DNA of 64,000 bases from Tenebrio molitor (GCF_963966145.1 NC_091049.1:14322001-14386000), one strand, 5' to 3'. Numbered from the stretch's first letter, positions 22,216 through 32,926 are shown. The notes: generated from the letters alone by a model not told the origin. Numbers and translations are program-made.

Positions 22216-24800
22216 TTAATTTTCGCCGATTTCGGAATCGATCCATTCGTTGAAATCGTAGACGTCTGTGTATATATCTGGTACACCTGTTCCACATGGA
22301 TAACCAAACGACACAACACCAGTCAGTTCGTCGTTACAGAGTAATGGACCTCCAGAGTCTCCATAACAAGTTCCAGTACCATCGGTTGTAGCACAAATAG
22401 TTTTTCTTGGAACAAGTCCTCTCCAATCGTAATCACACTGTATTTTTGATATCGGTCTCACATTCGTTTTTTTCAGTTTTGGTGAGGCTGTACCGTTAGG
22501 GTAACTAGTTAGTCCTTTTCCAAGTGCTGTACAACTAATATCGAAGTCGTTCAATTCACTTGTCGGCCTTTTGGGAAATTCCGTCACCTCTGTCACATCT
22601 TCCGTTAAAGTCAAAACAGCTATATCGTTGCGATACGAAGGAGATCCGGAGAAATCAGGATGTGGTACTGATTTTTCTACGTCATACTGACTTCCACCAT
22701 ATATAAGGTTATTGCTACCAACAACTATGTATGAGACTCTAAAAATATAAAATTTTGTATGACACGAAAAAATTCGAGGTATTTATGATTTGACATACGT
22801 TCTACGTGCCATACTGCCATTATACTCCATTCTTTATCTTGGTGAGTGGTCGATGCGATGAAGCAAGCCGTGGGTAGCTTTGTAAGTTTTACTTTTTCCA
22901 CCAAATTTGTGTGTCGTGTAAATCAAGTATTAACTGTCATCGCTGTCATTCAGATTCAGAGTCATCGTCAAGCATTCATGTCCAAATCTCACAATCTTAT
23001 GTCGCGAAAGGTAAATATATAAGCCGTACACATCGATTCTTAAATTTAACCGTTCCCGATATGAAAATTATCGGCGTCCGTCATCAGTCAATCCGACCGA
23101 ACATTATTCCCGTCCCGTGCCGGGCAATATTGCAAGGAAGTTTGGGTGTGAGAAATCAACCGGATTCTTAAACCATAAACCGGACCAAATTTGACTGGAA
23201 AGTGTGTGGCCGGTCTAGAACATTTTAAAATTCCCAAGCAAGTTATTAAAATTTTAGAAGACGATGCGATATGAAGATGACACGTTTGAGGTTATGTCTC
23301 GGTGCAAATGAATCATGAGCAATTTAACCTGGAAAATAATAAATAGAAAGACTGCGGCGTCTCTGTAAGTACATTATTGTAATATTTGAATATTTTTCAA
23401 CAACTACCAACGCACTTTTCCATTGGAACTTTCAAAAATCCCTAAATTCAACTTGACAGCTGAAAATTTCCCAAGGACCACTCACCAAGATAAAGAATGG
23501 TGTATATGTGTTCTTTTTAAAATTTCGTTACCTTACTTTGTCATCGTCGATGACCAAGATGACGACGTACGGCCCAGTTTCCAATTTTATAAAATTGCAA
23601 AATAAAAGATTTATACTAACCCTGGGGCGCAATGACCTGCCGTTATTACATGTCGTGGATCAATCAGTGTTCCCCCACATAAACTATAATTCCCATTTTG
23701 TAAAGACAGAAAAGATACCACAAACATGTAATCGCTGAGATCCTCTAATTCTTCGCCTCCAACAATCCTTGTATTGTCTTGACCATTACAAGTGGCTAAA
23801 TAAACAAATAAAATCTATTACTTTGCTTTTAAATAACAATTTGATATTTTTATTCACACACCATTTTCGAAGAACTAACTGAATCGCTGATTGCAGAAAG
23901 GGTACAAGTCAGTGACCAGAAATTTTGAGAGACACGCAAAAAAATTGCTTTTTTTGGGACTTGCGTATGATAATTGATGGAACTTCAATCAAAAATCAAA
24001 TACATATTGAAACACTATCCTTTCAGCAGTATTTCAAAATATTTGCTTTACTCGCTTAAGACTTAGTGATTTTTTAAGTAATAATCACAAAATGCTAGAA
24101 AACATGACGTGTATCCTTTCTGCAATCAGCGACGATTCAACTGGATAGTGACTACGGTACGTAGAAAATTGTCGACAATTTTTACTTCTTCCTTGATTTC
24201 TAAATTTCTCATGTTTATTTTTAATCAGCAATAAAACTATGAAGCCTTGTATAAAAATTTAATAAATTTCGTTACGCTTAACAAGAATTTTCCTACGAGC
24301 TTTCTGACAACTTTAACTTATGACTCGCTCTGAATAAAGTAGTTTAGAAGTGACACAGCTAAAGACATAATTTAGTTATTTAATTCCTTGTCACAATAAT
24401 ATATTTCGCAGCAAGTTTATAAATGTGATGTTTTGCTGAATGAGTACGGCTGGTTGGAATACGAGCGCAGTAAAACCACAGAAATGTGAAATATTTAATC
24501 AATCTACGAGAAAATCTGAATATAAAATTTGGAGAAAATGGAAGCCCAAGAAGGTAAAGCAAAAAGCACAATTTCTTTTAGTGAAAATATTTTAAAAGCA
24601 GCTCCTCAAGTTTACTCCTAGAACAGTCGAAAGGAAGGTATGAAAAGAAAAGCTAAATTGGCTGCTAGGCGGTAATGGTTGCCGTGCTGTAAAGTACCAC
24701 TTCTCTAATTCATTTTGATGTGAAATACGAAAAAGTATCAAAAAGACGTATGATACTTACCAAGAAATATTATAGTTAGAAACAGCACTGTTGCCCTCAT
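22216..24800 (-). CDS. Secreted chymotrypsin-fold serine protease 2 (three exons)
   Basis: Inverted paralog of the gene at 14043-15932. Coding exons are 24800-24761, 23795-23621 and 22738-22216, with the same lengths (40, 175 and 523 nt) and phases. It also has a signal peptide, an IVGG activation site and an intact His/Asp/Ser triad, with Gly at chymotrypsin position 189. In the last 132 residues about nine substitutions separate the two proteins, including CPGDSGG versus CYGDSGG next to the active serine and GKGVPDV versus GTGVPDI in the C-terminal part. Intron 2 is expanded by a 682-bp MITE (22823-23504), but splice sites are intact. Predicted function and secretion as for gene 1; the coding sequence looks functional. 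Confidence 0.88.
22823..23504. mobile_element. TA-flanked MITE in intron 2 of protease 2
   Basis: Inverted ends TACTCCATTCTTTATCTTGG and CCAAGATAAAGAATGGTGTA, bordered by TA duplications. Intron 2 of protease gene 1 reads straight through this position (TTATGTG-type empty site), so this is a clean single insertion after the gene duplication. Non-coding; mariner-like by target site. Confidence 0.85.
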
Positions 24801-24848
24801 TATTGCTTTACTGCTAAGACCAGTTTGAAAAAGTCCAGTATGTGGCTC

Positions 24849-24856
24849 CTTTTATA
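24849..24856 (-). promoter_or_regulatory. TATA box of protease gene 2
   Basis: TATAAAAG on the minus strand, about 50 bases upstream of the start codon at 24800, same spacing as in gene 1. The core promoter is conserved between the inverted copies. Confidence 0.6.
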
Positions 24857-25033
24857 ATGCGAATGAACAGGCAATAATTTTGCATTTCAAATTAAAATAA
24901 ATAAAGTACAAGAATATACCCGGTGGTTTCACTGTACTTTTATTGATCGTTTGAACGATGTCCTTGTGTTTATATCGAAATAAATAAATAAGATAACTTC
25001 AAGGTAAATAAACGTAAAAGAATATGGAAAATA

Positions 25034-25588
25034 CACCAGAAAGTTGTTTGGAAAATGACAGTTACAAGTTATATTTTGATAGAACAATTTTAACTGACAT
25101 TCATATTAAGCATAACAGACCAGACATTATAATTTTAAATAAACAACAAAAGCAAGCATATCTTTTAGATATAGCTGTTCCAAATTCACATAATATAACA
25201 CAGACATATAACACAAAAATTAATAAATATTTAGAGCTGTCCGTTGCTATGAGAAATCTTTGGTGTTTAGAAAAAATTTCGATTTTACCACTTGTAATTT
25301 CAGCAACGGGAATAGTACCGCAATCTCTTTTTAAAAATTTAAAAATTCTGGATTTAGATAACACATTGGTAGTTGAAATTCAAAAAGGTATATTATTATA
25401 CTCATGTCACATCGTGAGGAAGTTCCTTAACATTGACACAGAACATAATACACAACAAAGTCAAAATGCGGAGGCAAGACGCCGGTAATTATGTTGATAA
25501 GCACTGCACTATTACTTGATAGTAATATCCGTAATAGTGTATGTACTCCGGCAAAATTGCCGTGCCGCCGGGTGGAGGTGGGATAATA
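25034..25588 (+). mobile_element. R2-like LINE, 5'-truncated 3' tail
   Basis: A non-LTR retrotransposon fragment bordered by direct repeats TGGAAAATA (left copy 25025-25033, right copy 25591-25599) and absent from the other arm. The frame to 25488 encodes the C-terminal part of the polyprotein: the NRPDIIILNKQQK and LLDIAVPNSHNITQ blocks match the restriction-like-endonuclease (PD...D) region of R2-type elements, followed by the conserved KYLELSVAMRNLW and IVRKFLN blocks. The 3' UTR holds CGCCGGTAATTATG and GGGTGGAGGTGGGATAA. The apparent start codon at 25024 is flanking host DNA, so the frame is not an independent gene. A longer copy lies at 59345-60137. Confidence 0.75.
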
Positions 25589-26521
25589 AATGGAAAATAG
25601 TGATAAAAATAAGTGAAAAACAAATTAACCTTGAAGTGACCATGGGGACATTTTAATTATAATAGTAGACAATCTAACACGTTGGCACGAAAATAATATT
25701 TGGTGTTTGAGAAAAAATAATGCAAAACATGAGTGTCTACAGTGAGAAAAACTGAAAAAAATTGTTAACATATAAGAATGTTATGTCACTTGTTCTTTCT
25801 TTTCTTGATACATTAATACTAGATATTCTAGTACAAAAACAGCTCTCTCAAAGAAAGGAATTACTTAAAAATGTAATAATAATGATTGTCAAATTTCTCT
25901 TTCAAATCAAATGAAATTGACACAAACGCGAAGGAACAGTGAGCTGTTTTCATGTTGTACGGACGTCAATAATGTTCCCCACATACCGGGTGACCATTTT
26001 TGCGATTACGCGGTTTCTAATTTGTCACCATTTTTTTTTCTATCGTTTGGTTTTTGCAACATCAAGAAATCTATGGTTAGCAACGGACGTTTCTTTTTTT
26101 TAATTTGTTATTCTAAAAAAATCTTGCCTGTCAGAAAACAGAGACGCTAACCTGTGCCGTATCTGAATTGGTTATTTTGGGCAAACTTTACCATTAAATT
26201 GGGATTTCCAAAGTACCATAGTCTTCAAGGGTCAAGGTATACCGTCTGTTTAGAATTACCGCGCCTTGTACCCTGTAGCTCCATTTGGAGGATCTTACGG
26301 ATATAGGCATTAGAGGTATGTGTCTCTCGCATAAAATCACCGCGCCCTCACGATACTCTTTTAGCCATTGACCATCACCAGCAGTCTTGGGCACAACAGA
26401 GCGAGTATTCTGGTTTCCCATTATCCTCGATAACTACCCGTTAGGTATTTTCTCTGCCAAGAGGTATATGCGGATGATGTTAGATATCGCCTCTTTACAG
26501 CAGATTTTTTTTATTTTGTAG

Positions 26522-26776
26522 AATATCTCAGTCCAAGAAATTCCAACTATCTCAACAAGTCCAACAAGCTCAACTATCCCAACAACCTCAGTCCAACAAA
26601 TTTCAACTATCTCAACAAGTCCAACAAGCTCAACTATCCCAACAACCTCATCCCTACAACCTCAATTCAATAATCTCGATCATCTTGACGACTTACGAAT
26701 CTCGCCACGACCTGCAGCAATCGCTATAACCGAGGAGCTAAGTTCACCTGCACTAGGAGGAACGGCAAGCAAATGA
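26522..26776 (+). CDS. Possible terminal exon, Ser/Thr/Pro-rich tail
   Basis: Follows a good splice acceptor (polypyrimidine tract then TTTTGTAG at 26514-26521) and stays open for 85 codons to a TGA at 26774. The product is low complexity: two copies of a 22-residue Ser/Thr/Pro unit (ISTSPTSSTIPTTS core) encoded by a 66-bp direct repeat, then an acidic stretch (NNLDHLDDLR). No start codon or upstream exon was identified, so this could be the last exon of a gene inside the 2.1-kb insert or a chance frame over a tandem repeat. Confidence 0.25.
   Translation, partial: NISVQEIPTISTSPTSSTIPTTSVQQISTISTSPTSSTIPTTSSLQPQFNNLDHLDDLRISPRPAAIAITEELSSPALGGTASK
26531..26655 (+). repeat. 66-bp direct repeat, two copies
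   Basis: Units begin at CTCAGTCCAAGAAATTCCAA and CTCAGTCCAACAAATTTCAA, and share CTCAACAAGTCCAACAAGCT. The period is a multiple of three, so a reading frame across it is kept. Confidence 0.7.
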
Positions 26777-26996
26777 TCAAACAGTTCCCATAATTTCAAC
26801 TTTGTCACTACCCTTTTTCCAACCGCTCCTTCAGAGCAACCTTACCGTAGCCTTTCATATTTTACTGACTAATCATTTCGTTATACATACTAATAATTCT
26901 GTAAGAGCCTTGATAGCTATCAACCTCCGCGTTTAATCTATAATCATTAATTGTGCATATCAGTAATTTAACGCTTAGTAACAACTAATTCACTAA

Positions 26997-27963
26997 GGCC
27001 GGTATTTATAGTCGACAACTCAAGTCCAACTTGGGTAAGTTGTACTCAAGTCCTGAGTTTTGCTCAAGTCTAGATCCGTATTATAGTCATTATTTCTGCT
27101 AAACTCGTAAAAGTTAGACTTGAGTCTTGCTCCAATTTCGTTTGAGTTGAGTTGCCATGGTTATACCATACACTTTGTGACAGCTTGTTTTGAATTCCTT
27201 TGCAAAATGAAAATCCCGTACAGTTTAAAGGAGAAAATTCTGTTGGCTTCTCTCATATACGATATGGAAGAGGCAATAGAAAATAAAAAAGCAGATACAG
27301 TTTCCGTAGAACGAAAAAATAGTGTTTAGGAAAGGATTAACACCCAGTACAATAGCTAACCAGAAAGTACTACAGTACGCACGGCCCAGCAATTGAAAAA
27401 ACTCTGAACCAATATACAATACAGGGTATTTCACGAGTGATAATGAGCCTAACGGAATAAAAATGAGACCCACACTACATTTCTGAAAAAAGCCGGCTAC
27501 TGAAATTGAAATGTCCGGCTTTTTTTGAAAATATATTGTGGGGTGCATTTTTTATACCGTTAGGCTCATTATCACTCGTGAAATAGCCTGTATACAAAAT
27601 ACGTTGTTGACGTATATGTATTTGGAACTTCTTCTTCGTAAATAAAGTCAAAACAATCTTCCATCCTGCGATAAATAAGTATTTAATGTTTACATCTAAA
27701 ATTCAAATCTGAACATTAGTGCCTACCCATATAATTGAAACGAAATGAATAACAGGAAAACAGCAACTATCAGACAGTACAGAGACAATTTTGGACCTCT
27801 AAACTCATGTAAGCAAGACTTGAGTCTGCCTAACCCCTAATTTGGGCCTTGAGTCAAACTTGAGTGCTCATCAATGCTCAAGTATTGTTTATAAGACACA
27901 AATCGGAACTCAAGTCTGTCTCAAGATTGAGTCTAACTTAAGTTTGGACTATAAATACGGGCC
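26997..27963. mobile_element. Harbinger-type MITE, TAA target duplication
   Basis: Termini GGCCGGTATTTATAGTC and GACTATAAATACGGGCC are inverted with one mismatch and flanked by TAA at 26994-26996 and 27964-27966. Subterminal regions hold repeated CTCAAGTC/GACTTGAG motifs. The outer 17 bp resemble those of the autonomous Harbinger at 30344-33285. It contains a nested MITE (27422-27590). Frames at 27120-27329 and 27225-27548 are not supported as genes. Confidence 0.75.
27422..27590. mobile_element. Nested 169-bp MITE with 34-bp TIRs
   Basis: The inverted ends CAGGGTATTTCACGAGTGAT and ATCACTCGTGAAATAGCCTG are part of 34-bp arms with one mismatch. Flanks TATACAATA and TATACAAAA form a 9-bp duplication with one mismatch, pointing to a Mutator-like rather than hAT origin. 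A diverged fragment of this family (ACAGGATATTTTACGAGTGA) starts at about 43109. Confidence 0.75.
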
Positions 27964-28431
27964 TAATAAATCCAAGTTCGAGGACCCCCCTCTCCAACTA
28001 CGTTGTTTATTTTTTTAACTTTATAGTAATTTAACATCATCTGGCCTAGTTTGAGTCCCTACCTGCGGAGGTACCTCATCGAACCCAGCTCTACCGCGGG
28101 TGGCGCCCTAACCATCACCAAACGAGCTAGCCAAATTATGCCCTTTTGGCCAGATTGTACCGTGGCAAATTAACGAAAAAAATTGACGCTTGGCTACGAA
28201 GAGACACGCATATGGAGCCTTCCCAATTATTTTGTTTATTATCAATTGTGTTGCGCGTCAGGAGGCGATTAACTGAAATTAATCAAAATTCGGAAAACAT
28301 TTTTTTATCTAAATAGGTTAAAACTAATACAGAAAACAGATATCTGAAAATAAAAAAAATTAAAATGCATCACATTGCCGATTATTTGCAACTAATGAAG
28401 GCACCGCGCAACTGACAGGTACAAGTATTAA

Positions 28432-29145
28432 GGATGAACTGGAGTAACAATCTCAGCAAAAAGTTGCGGAATTCTTATAATGCTATGAAACGTTTATTAC
28501 GAGAAATCAATATTTGAAAAAATAGTTTTTAATTTTTGGAAACGAATTGTAATGAGTTGCAAGTAAATTTTGTGTTTATTTTCTTGACATTTAAATAATT
28601 ACTTACATGTGATTTTACAATCTTTTGACTAAGACTGTACGTGAAAGTAAACAAAAGCACACTGAATTTCAATTTTCATTGATTTCTGTTAAAGTTCTTA
28701 ACTGCAGTAAAACGTGCGATATGAGTGTAATGTTGCATACCGACGTCAATTATATGCATTTTGTTCACTTTTATTGAAATTAAAATAGATACATAACCTC
28801 AAAAACCGTGTTTTTCCACATGTAATTAGCGATTACAAGGAAAATTCTCGACCAACTTTTTTTGTAAATTCATTAGAAAATTCTACGATATCGATACTTT
28901 ATGTGTGAAAAATTTAAGAAAAATTGGCCTTTTTGAAATATGTTTTTTATCAATTTTTATGCGACCATTGCTCCATTTCTCATAAGAACACGTGTAAAAT
29001 ATCTCGAAACTTTAAAAGGTAATAACTTTAAAATTCCTCGACCAATTTTTTTTAAATTTGGCACAGTACTTTAGAATGGATGAAAGGACTATTGTACCAA
29101 TTTTAAGCAAATTTCGCCATTTTTCAATGTTACTCCAGTTCACCC
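28432..29145. mobile_element. 714-bp non-autonomous element, TTAA target
   Basis: Ends GGATGAACTGGAGTAACA and TGTTACTCCAGTTCACCC (one mismatch), bordered on both sides by TTAA (28428-28431, 29146-29149). The equivalent site in the left arm (about 12700) has no insert. TTAA targeting suggests piggyBac or Kolobok-type mobilisation. No transposase frame. Confidence 0.85.
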
Positions 29146-29167
29146 TTAATGACGTAGTTACACTAAA

Positions 29168-29335
29168 GCCCGGTTGTATAAAGCTTAGTTAACATCGTGT
29201 GAGCTAACAACGCGTCAAGTCGGAAATCCGTCCATTTGATTGGCTGATTCAAATAAAATGTTAAATATCCCCCAGTCAGATCGCTTAACATTACGTTAAC
29301 TTTAACGACTTGACATCGCTTTATACAATCGGTCC
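29168..29335. mobile_element. Small MITE, CCGGTTGTATAAAGC ends
   Basis: Inverted ends CCGGTTGTATAAAGC and GCTTTATACAATCGG around about 140 bp with internal TTAGTTAAC/GTTAACTT blocks. It sits where the left arm instead carries the 1.53-kb long-TIR element, so this spot was hit independently in both arms. Confidence 0.65.
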
Positions 29336-29439
29336 GAATGTGTCTAATCACAAACCAATCCAGAAGTAAGATTTACGACCGGTGTGCTCGGTTTGCGGCG
29401 ATGGTCATACTTATCTTGTACATGGCTGGCCGTTTTGCA

Positions 29440-29812
29440 GCGGATTTGAAATTGTACCTAAAAAGGTAGGGGCCGGATTTCAGCCATTTGGCGAAATTAC
29501 TCGGCATCTTTTTGGAAGATATTTAATCCTAAAACGCCCATTGCCTACCATAAAAGCAGTGTTTAAATATCCAGCTTTTCAAAGTCATGGTTAGCCTTAA
29601 ATTAGTTAACGACACAAGTGGAGAAGTGAAAATCGGAGTGATATTAAGTGATATTTAGGGAGGTGGTAAAGAGTTGATTTTTTTGGGGTCTTTTAAATAC
29701 TCTGAAAAAAGTGCTACTAGACAAGGTTTGAAGTGGTGTGGCACAGTGAAGAGCTGCAATGCAAAAATCTATGTAGACGAATCCGTTTATCACCTTTCCA
29801 GGTACATTTTAG
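29440..29812. other. Non-repetitive flank, no gene called
   Basis: Sequence beyond the right limit of the inverted duplication. Short frames at 29382-29594 and 29733-29915 show no recognised domain and the first straddles the duplication edge. Nothing else supported. Confidence 0.4.
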
Positions 29813-30105
29813 TCCGAGAGCTGATGATGAATTTTCGGATGGTATTTTAGGCAATCAGAAATTTAAAAGATTGTACTATTTGAATGTTAGTGAATCTGGA
29901 ATCGAGAGTCGCTAAGGGCGTTTGCGGTTATTTTACTACTGCGTAGCATATGACATTTGCAAAAAATTAATTCCAAAAAAACATACTTTAGGCAACTTGA
30001 AATTATAGAGATTTTTTAGTGTAGCATTTACAGATTACAGAAATAAAAATCCCAGATTATTTGGACGGTTTTAAAGTACAGCCCGACTGCCCCAATAGTT
30101 ATTTA
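29813..30105 (+). repeat. Long-TIR element family, first half of split copy
   Basis: Matches 11163-11455 (AGTCCGAGAGCTGATGA... through GACTGCCCCAA). The similarity breaks at about 30105 and resumes at 35440, with AGTTATT on both sides of the break. Confidence 0.65.
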
Positions 30106-30734
30106 TGTATCAAGGGCTTTATGAAGATGTTTATGTTCGAGGGCAACCAGTTTAAAAGTTTTTAAGTTGCCCGAGAGCCTAAACATCGAGTAATGCCCGT
30201 GGTGCATACAACGTTTTATGTTTCACTGCATTTGAATTTGTGAACATTTAAAAAATTTATAAATTGTGAACTTGATTTTGCTAAATTTCCTAGTTTGCGG
30301 TGGCTCGTATCTATGACGACTTGTTTGAGCGGGCGTAATAAGCGGGCATCCCGTATTCATAGACAGATCTCAAGCATTTGCTTGAGAGCGTCTTGGTCAA
30401 GACGATCTTACTGCTTGAGATGATCTTATTCGGACCGCATATTCATAGTCATAAAATAAGAACATCTTCACCAAGACGATCTTGTTCAAGTTCATCTTAT
30501 TTCAAATAAGACCGTCTTGAATAAGACGGCAAATAAGATCATCTTATTTATATTTCGGGCAAGATCGTAATTTGAACCAATAATATTTCTTCTAATAAAA
30601 TTATTATAGCGGTATCTACAGATACACAAAATAATTGCAAGTTGTTATAATTTTGTGCAAAAAGTTGTATTTGGTGGTGTCATTATTATATGATTGTAAA
30701 ATGTCTTCTCACTGTGGCAGCAAAGGTACTCGCC

Positions 30735-31671
30735 ATGGAAAAAACAATATTTTTAGAAATACTGAAACGATTTGAAATCGTTGAAAATAAAAAGAGCGAT
30801 GGTGTTACGTTGCATCAAAAAGAAAAGGCTTGGAAAGATATTGCTGAAGAGTACAACAACAGCCGTGATGTGTTGGAAAATGTAAATTAAATATAATTAC
30901 TTACTACTTTCGATTTTTTATAAACATTTGTAGAGGACAGTAATGCAGTTGAAAAAGCTGTGGTCAAATTTAAAACATACCCAAAGGGAAGCTATGACCA
31001 AAGAGCGGCAAAGTCGTTTAATGACTGGAGGCGGTCCTGCATCACCACCTGCACAACTTGATCCCGATATTGCAGCAATTGCGCCCCATTTAATGGTAAC
31101 GGCACCTACATTATTTTCGTCTAATATGTCGGAATCTGAACTTCTAGGTATTTTCAGTAAATTTTTCTTTTAAATATTATTTCTATTAAAGATACTTATA
31201 TTGAATTATATAGAGGCAAGTGAACATATAGAGGAAGAAATTTATAGACTGACGGATAAAACGGATAAGGACGGAGAAAAAGTGACGAAAAATAATGAAG
31301 AACCAGAACAAAATACGGATGAAGAAATGCATGTTACAAAAATACGTATATTTAACAACTACAATAATAAAATAGTTCGTGACTAACTAAATTTAATAAA
31401 TTTAAAGAAAAGAAAAAGAATTCATCATCGACAGATAACTGTCTTTAAAAAAGGAGACTAGAAGAACTGACGCAGCACGAAAAAAAAAGATTGACCTAAG
31501 AATAGATGAAGAAAAAAAGTTGGTAAAAATTCGGTACGAAAAGGAGATGGAAATTTGGGATTTGAAAAAACAACATTTGGTTAAATTGCAACAAATAGAA
31601 ATCAGAGAAGCTGAAGCAAAAGCTACATTGGCAGAACTAATGTTAAAAAAATTTACTGAACCGAATTTATA
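30735..31671 (+). pseudogene. Harbinger accessory Myb/SANT-like protein, decayed
   Basis: DNA-binding partner that Harbinger elements use to bind their ends and import the transposase. The first exon (30735 to about 30885) encodes EKTIFLEILKRFEIVENKK and EKAWKDIAEEYN, which fits the start of a zeste-like Myb/SANT trihelix. After an intron with GTAAATT donor and TTTGTAG acceptor, the next exon continues MQLKKLWSNLKHTQREAM. A Pro/Ala-rich linker follows, then an acidic segment to 31386. A Lys/Glu-rich coiled coil (about 31500-31671, EKKLVKIRYEKEMEIWDLKK) is out of frame with the rest, with stops at about 31384 and 31497. So the 5' part is plausible but the C-terminus is broken by frameshifts. 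Confidence 0.6.
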
Positions 31672-31837
31672 GCTTAAATTAAATTACTTTGTAAATTTAT
31701 ATTTTTGAATAGGTAGTTTTTATTTTCTTTGGTGACCTACATATTTTCAGTTTTTAAAATTTGTAATTTTACTTGTTATTGTTAATTTATTTTAATAGGA
31801 TAAATTAAATATAAACATACAAAAATACACACAAACT

Positions 31838-32926
31838 CTAATTATTATTATTATTATTATCATTAAACAAACGTTCTAGAAGAGCTCGGCGCATAGCTAG
31901 GCCTTCTGCCGGTTGCCACCGAGGTGGATCTACCGGAACTTCCTCCTCAACCTGTTGCATTTCATCTTCAGGAAGATCGTGGTCAATTACTATTGATAAG
32001 TTATGTAAAACAGTACACGCTACAATTATTGCCGTGGTACATACTAATTTGTTTCCAAGACCTCGTGATAAACAAGGAAATCTTCGTTTCCAGATGCCAA
32101 ATGCCGTTTCTACTATTTGTCTAGTTCTTCTTTGAACTACATTATATTGTTCTTCTGAAGGATTGCGAGGATTTAAGACCGGTGTTAAAAGAAATGGCAA
32201 ACATGGATACCCGCTATCACCCACAAGCGTTCCCGTTAAAGCCCCAGTATTGTATCTTATAAATATTCTTGAATTTCTAAAAATTCTGCTATCATGCTCA
32301 CTTCCAGCCCATTCAGGAACGATATCCATAAATTCCATCCGGGGTCCTACCACAGCTTGAACATTGAAAGAAAAATAACCCTTCCTGTTTCTATATACCT
32401 CGGCATGTCTTTGGAAGACAGTATTGGTTAATCTGACGTGCGTACAGTCAATGGCCCCGTCAATGCCTGGAAGACCAACTACTTGTCTTCCCCTAACCCC
32501 TAGGGCACGGAATAATCGTCTGTTCTCTGCTACTGCCTCGTTAATCCTAGGCATCCTAACATGTTCATGCATGAGGCTAGCAAGCAGAGTAGAGACTCGA
32601 AAGACAACTCGAGACACAGTTGGTTGCGACAGACTCATAAGATCACCAACAACAGTCTGCAGAAAATAGTACTTTGTAAAAATATTACAACAATTAGAAA
32701 ACATTAACCTGAAAACTGGCTGTGGCGAAAAATCTTAAGCAAAGCAACAATTGCATAACTGGCTGTACTGGTAATCCCCGGTTGTTGTTTTTTGCCGGTA
32801 AAATTCGAGTGGATTTAAAGCATCTCTAATGTAGCGCTTCGGAATATGATGTACACGGACTTCTGCATCGTCTTCTTCGCTATCTTCCGGAGAGTTTAAT
32901 AAGAGCGGGTAATATATGTCAGCCAT
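31838..32926 (-). pseudogene. HARBI1-type Harbinger transposase, internally deleted
   Basis: A DDE-superfamily nuclease that would cut and paste the surrounding element. Exon 2 (31838-32656) keeps the catalytic core: TVVGDLMSLSQPTVSRVV helix-turn-helix, first Asp in IDGAIDCTHV, second Asp in LVGDSGYPCLP, and Glu in IVETAFGIWKRRF, then an Asp/Glu-rich tail ending in an Asn run. Exon 1 runs from ATG at 32926 to a donor at 32709, with a 52-bp intron (32657-32708). In exon 1 the frame with MADIYYPLLLNSPEDSEEDD reaches NPLEFY and then shifts; the normal continuation NNRGLPVQPVMQLLLCLRFF is present in another frame. The segment usually between them is missing, so a small out-of-frame deletion has inactivated the gene. 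The start at MFSNCC in the longest frame is intron read-through. Confidence 0.75.

Larger units (their letters stand above)
26025..28167. mobile_element. Composite 2.1-kb insertion in right arm
   Basis: The sequence of the left arm (GCGGTTTCTAATTAACG on the reverse strand) is split here. AATT is found on both sides (before 26025 and after 28167), a possible 4-bp target duplication. Termini TGTCACCA and TGGCA are weakly inverted. Inside are a minus-strand frame at 26194-26421 with no recognised domain, a possible terminal exon (26522-26776), and a Harbinger-type MITE (26997-27963). The element class is unknown. Confidence 0.5.
21737..29425 (-). repeat. Right arm of large inverted duplication
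   Basis: Inverted counterpart of 11070-16412, carrying protease gene 2. It is longer because of private insertions: the MITE in intron 2 (22823-23504), an R2-like LINE tail (25034-25588), a composite insert (about 26025-28167), a TTAA-flanked element (28432-29145) and a small MITE (about 29168-29335). The left arm provides the empty sequence for most of these. Confidence 0.85.

Noticed and set aside
25024..25488. Independent 154-aa gene starting MENTPESC
   Set aside because: The start codon and first residues lie in the host target duplication; the frame is the tail of an inserted LINE.
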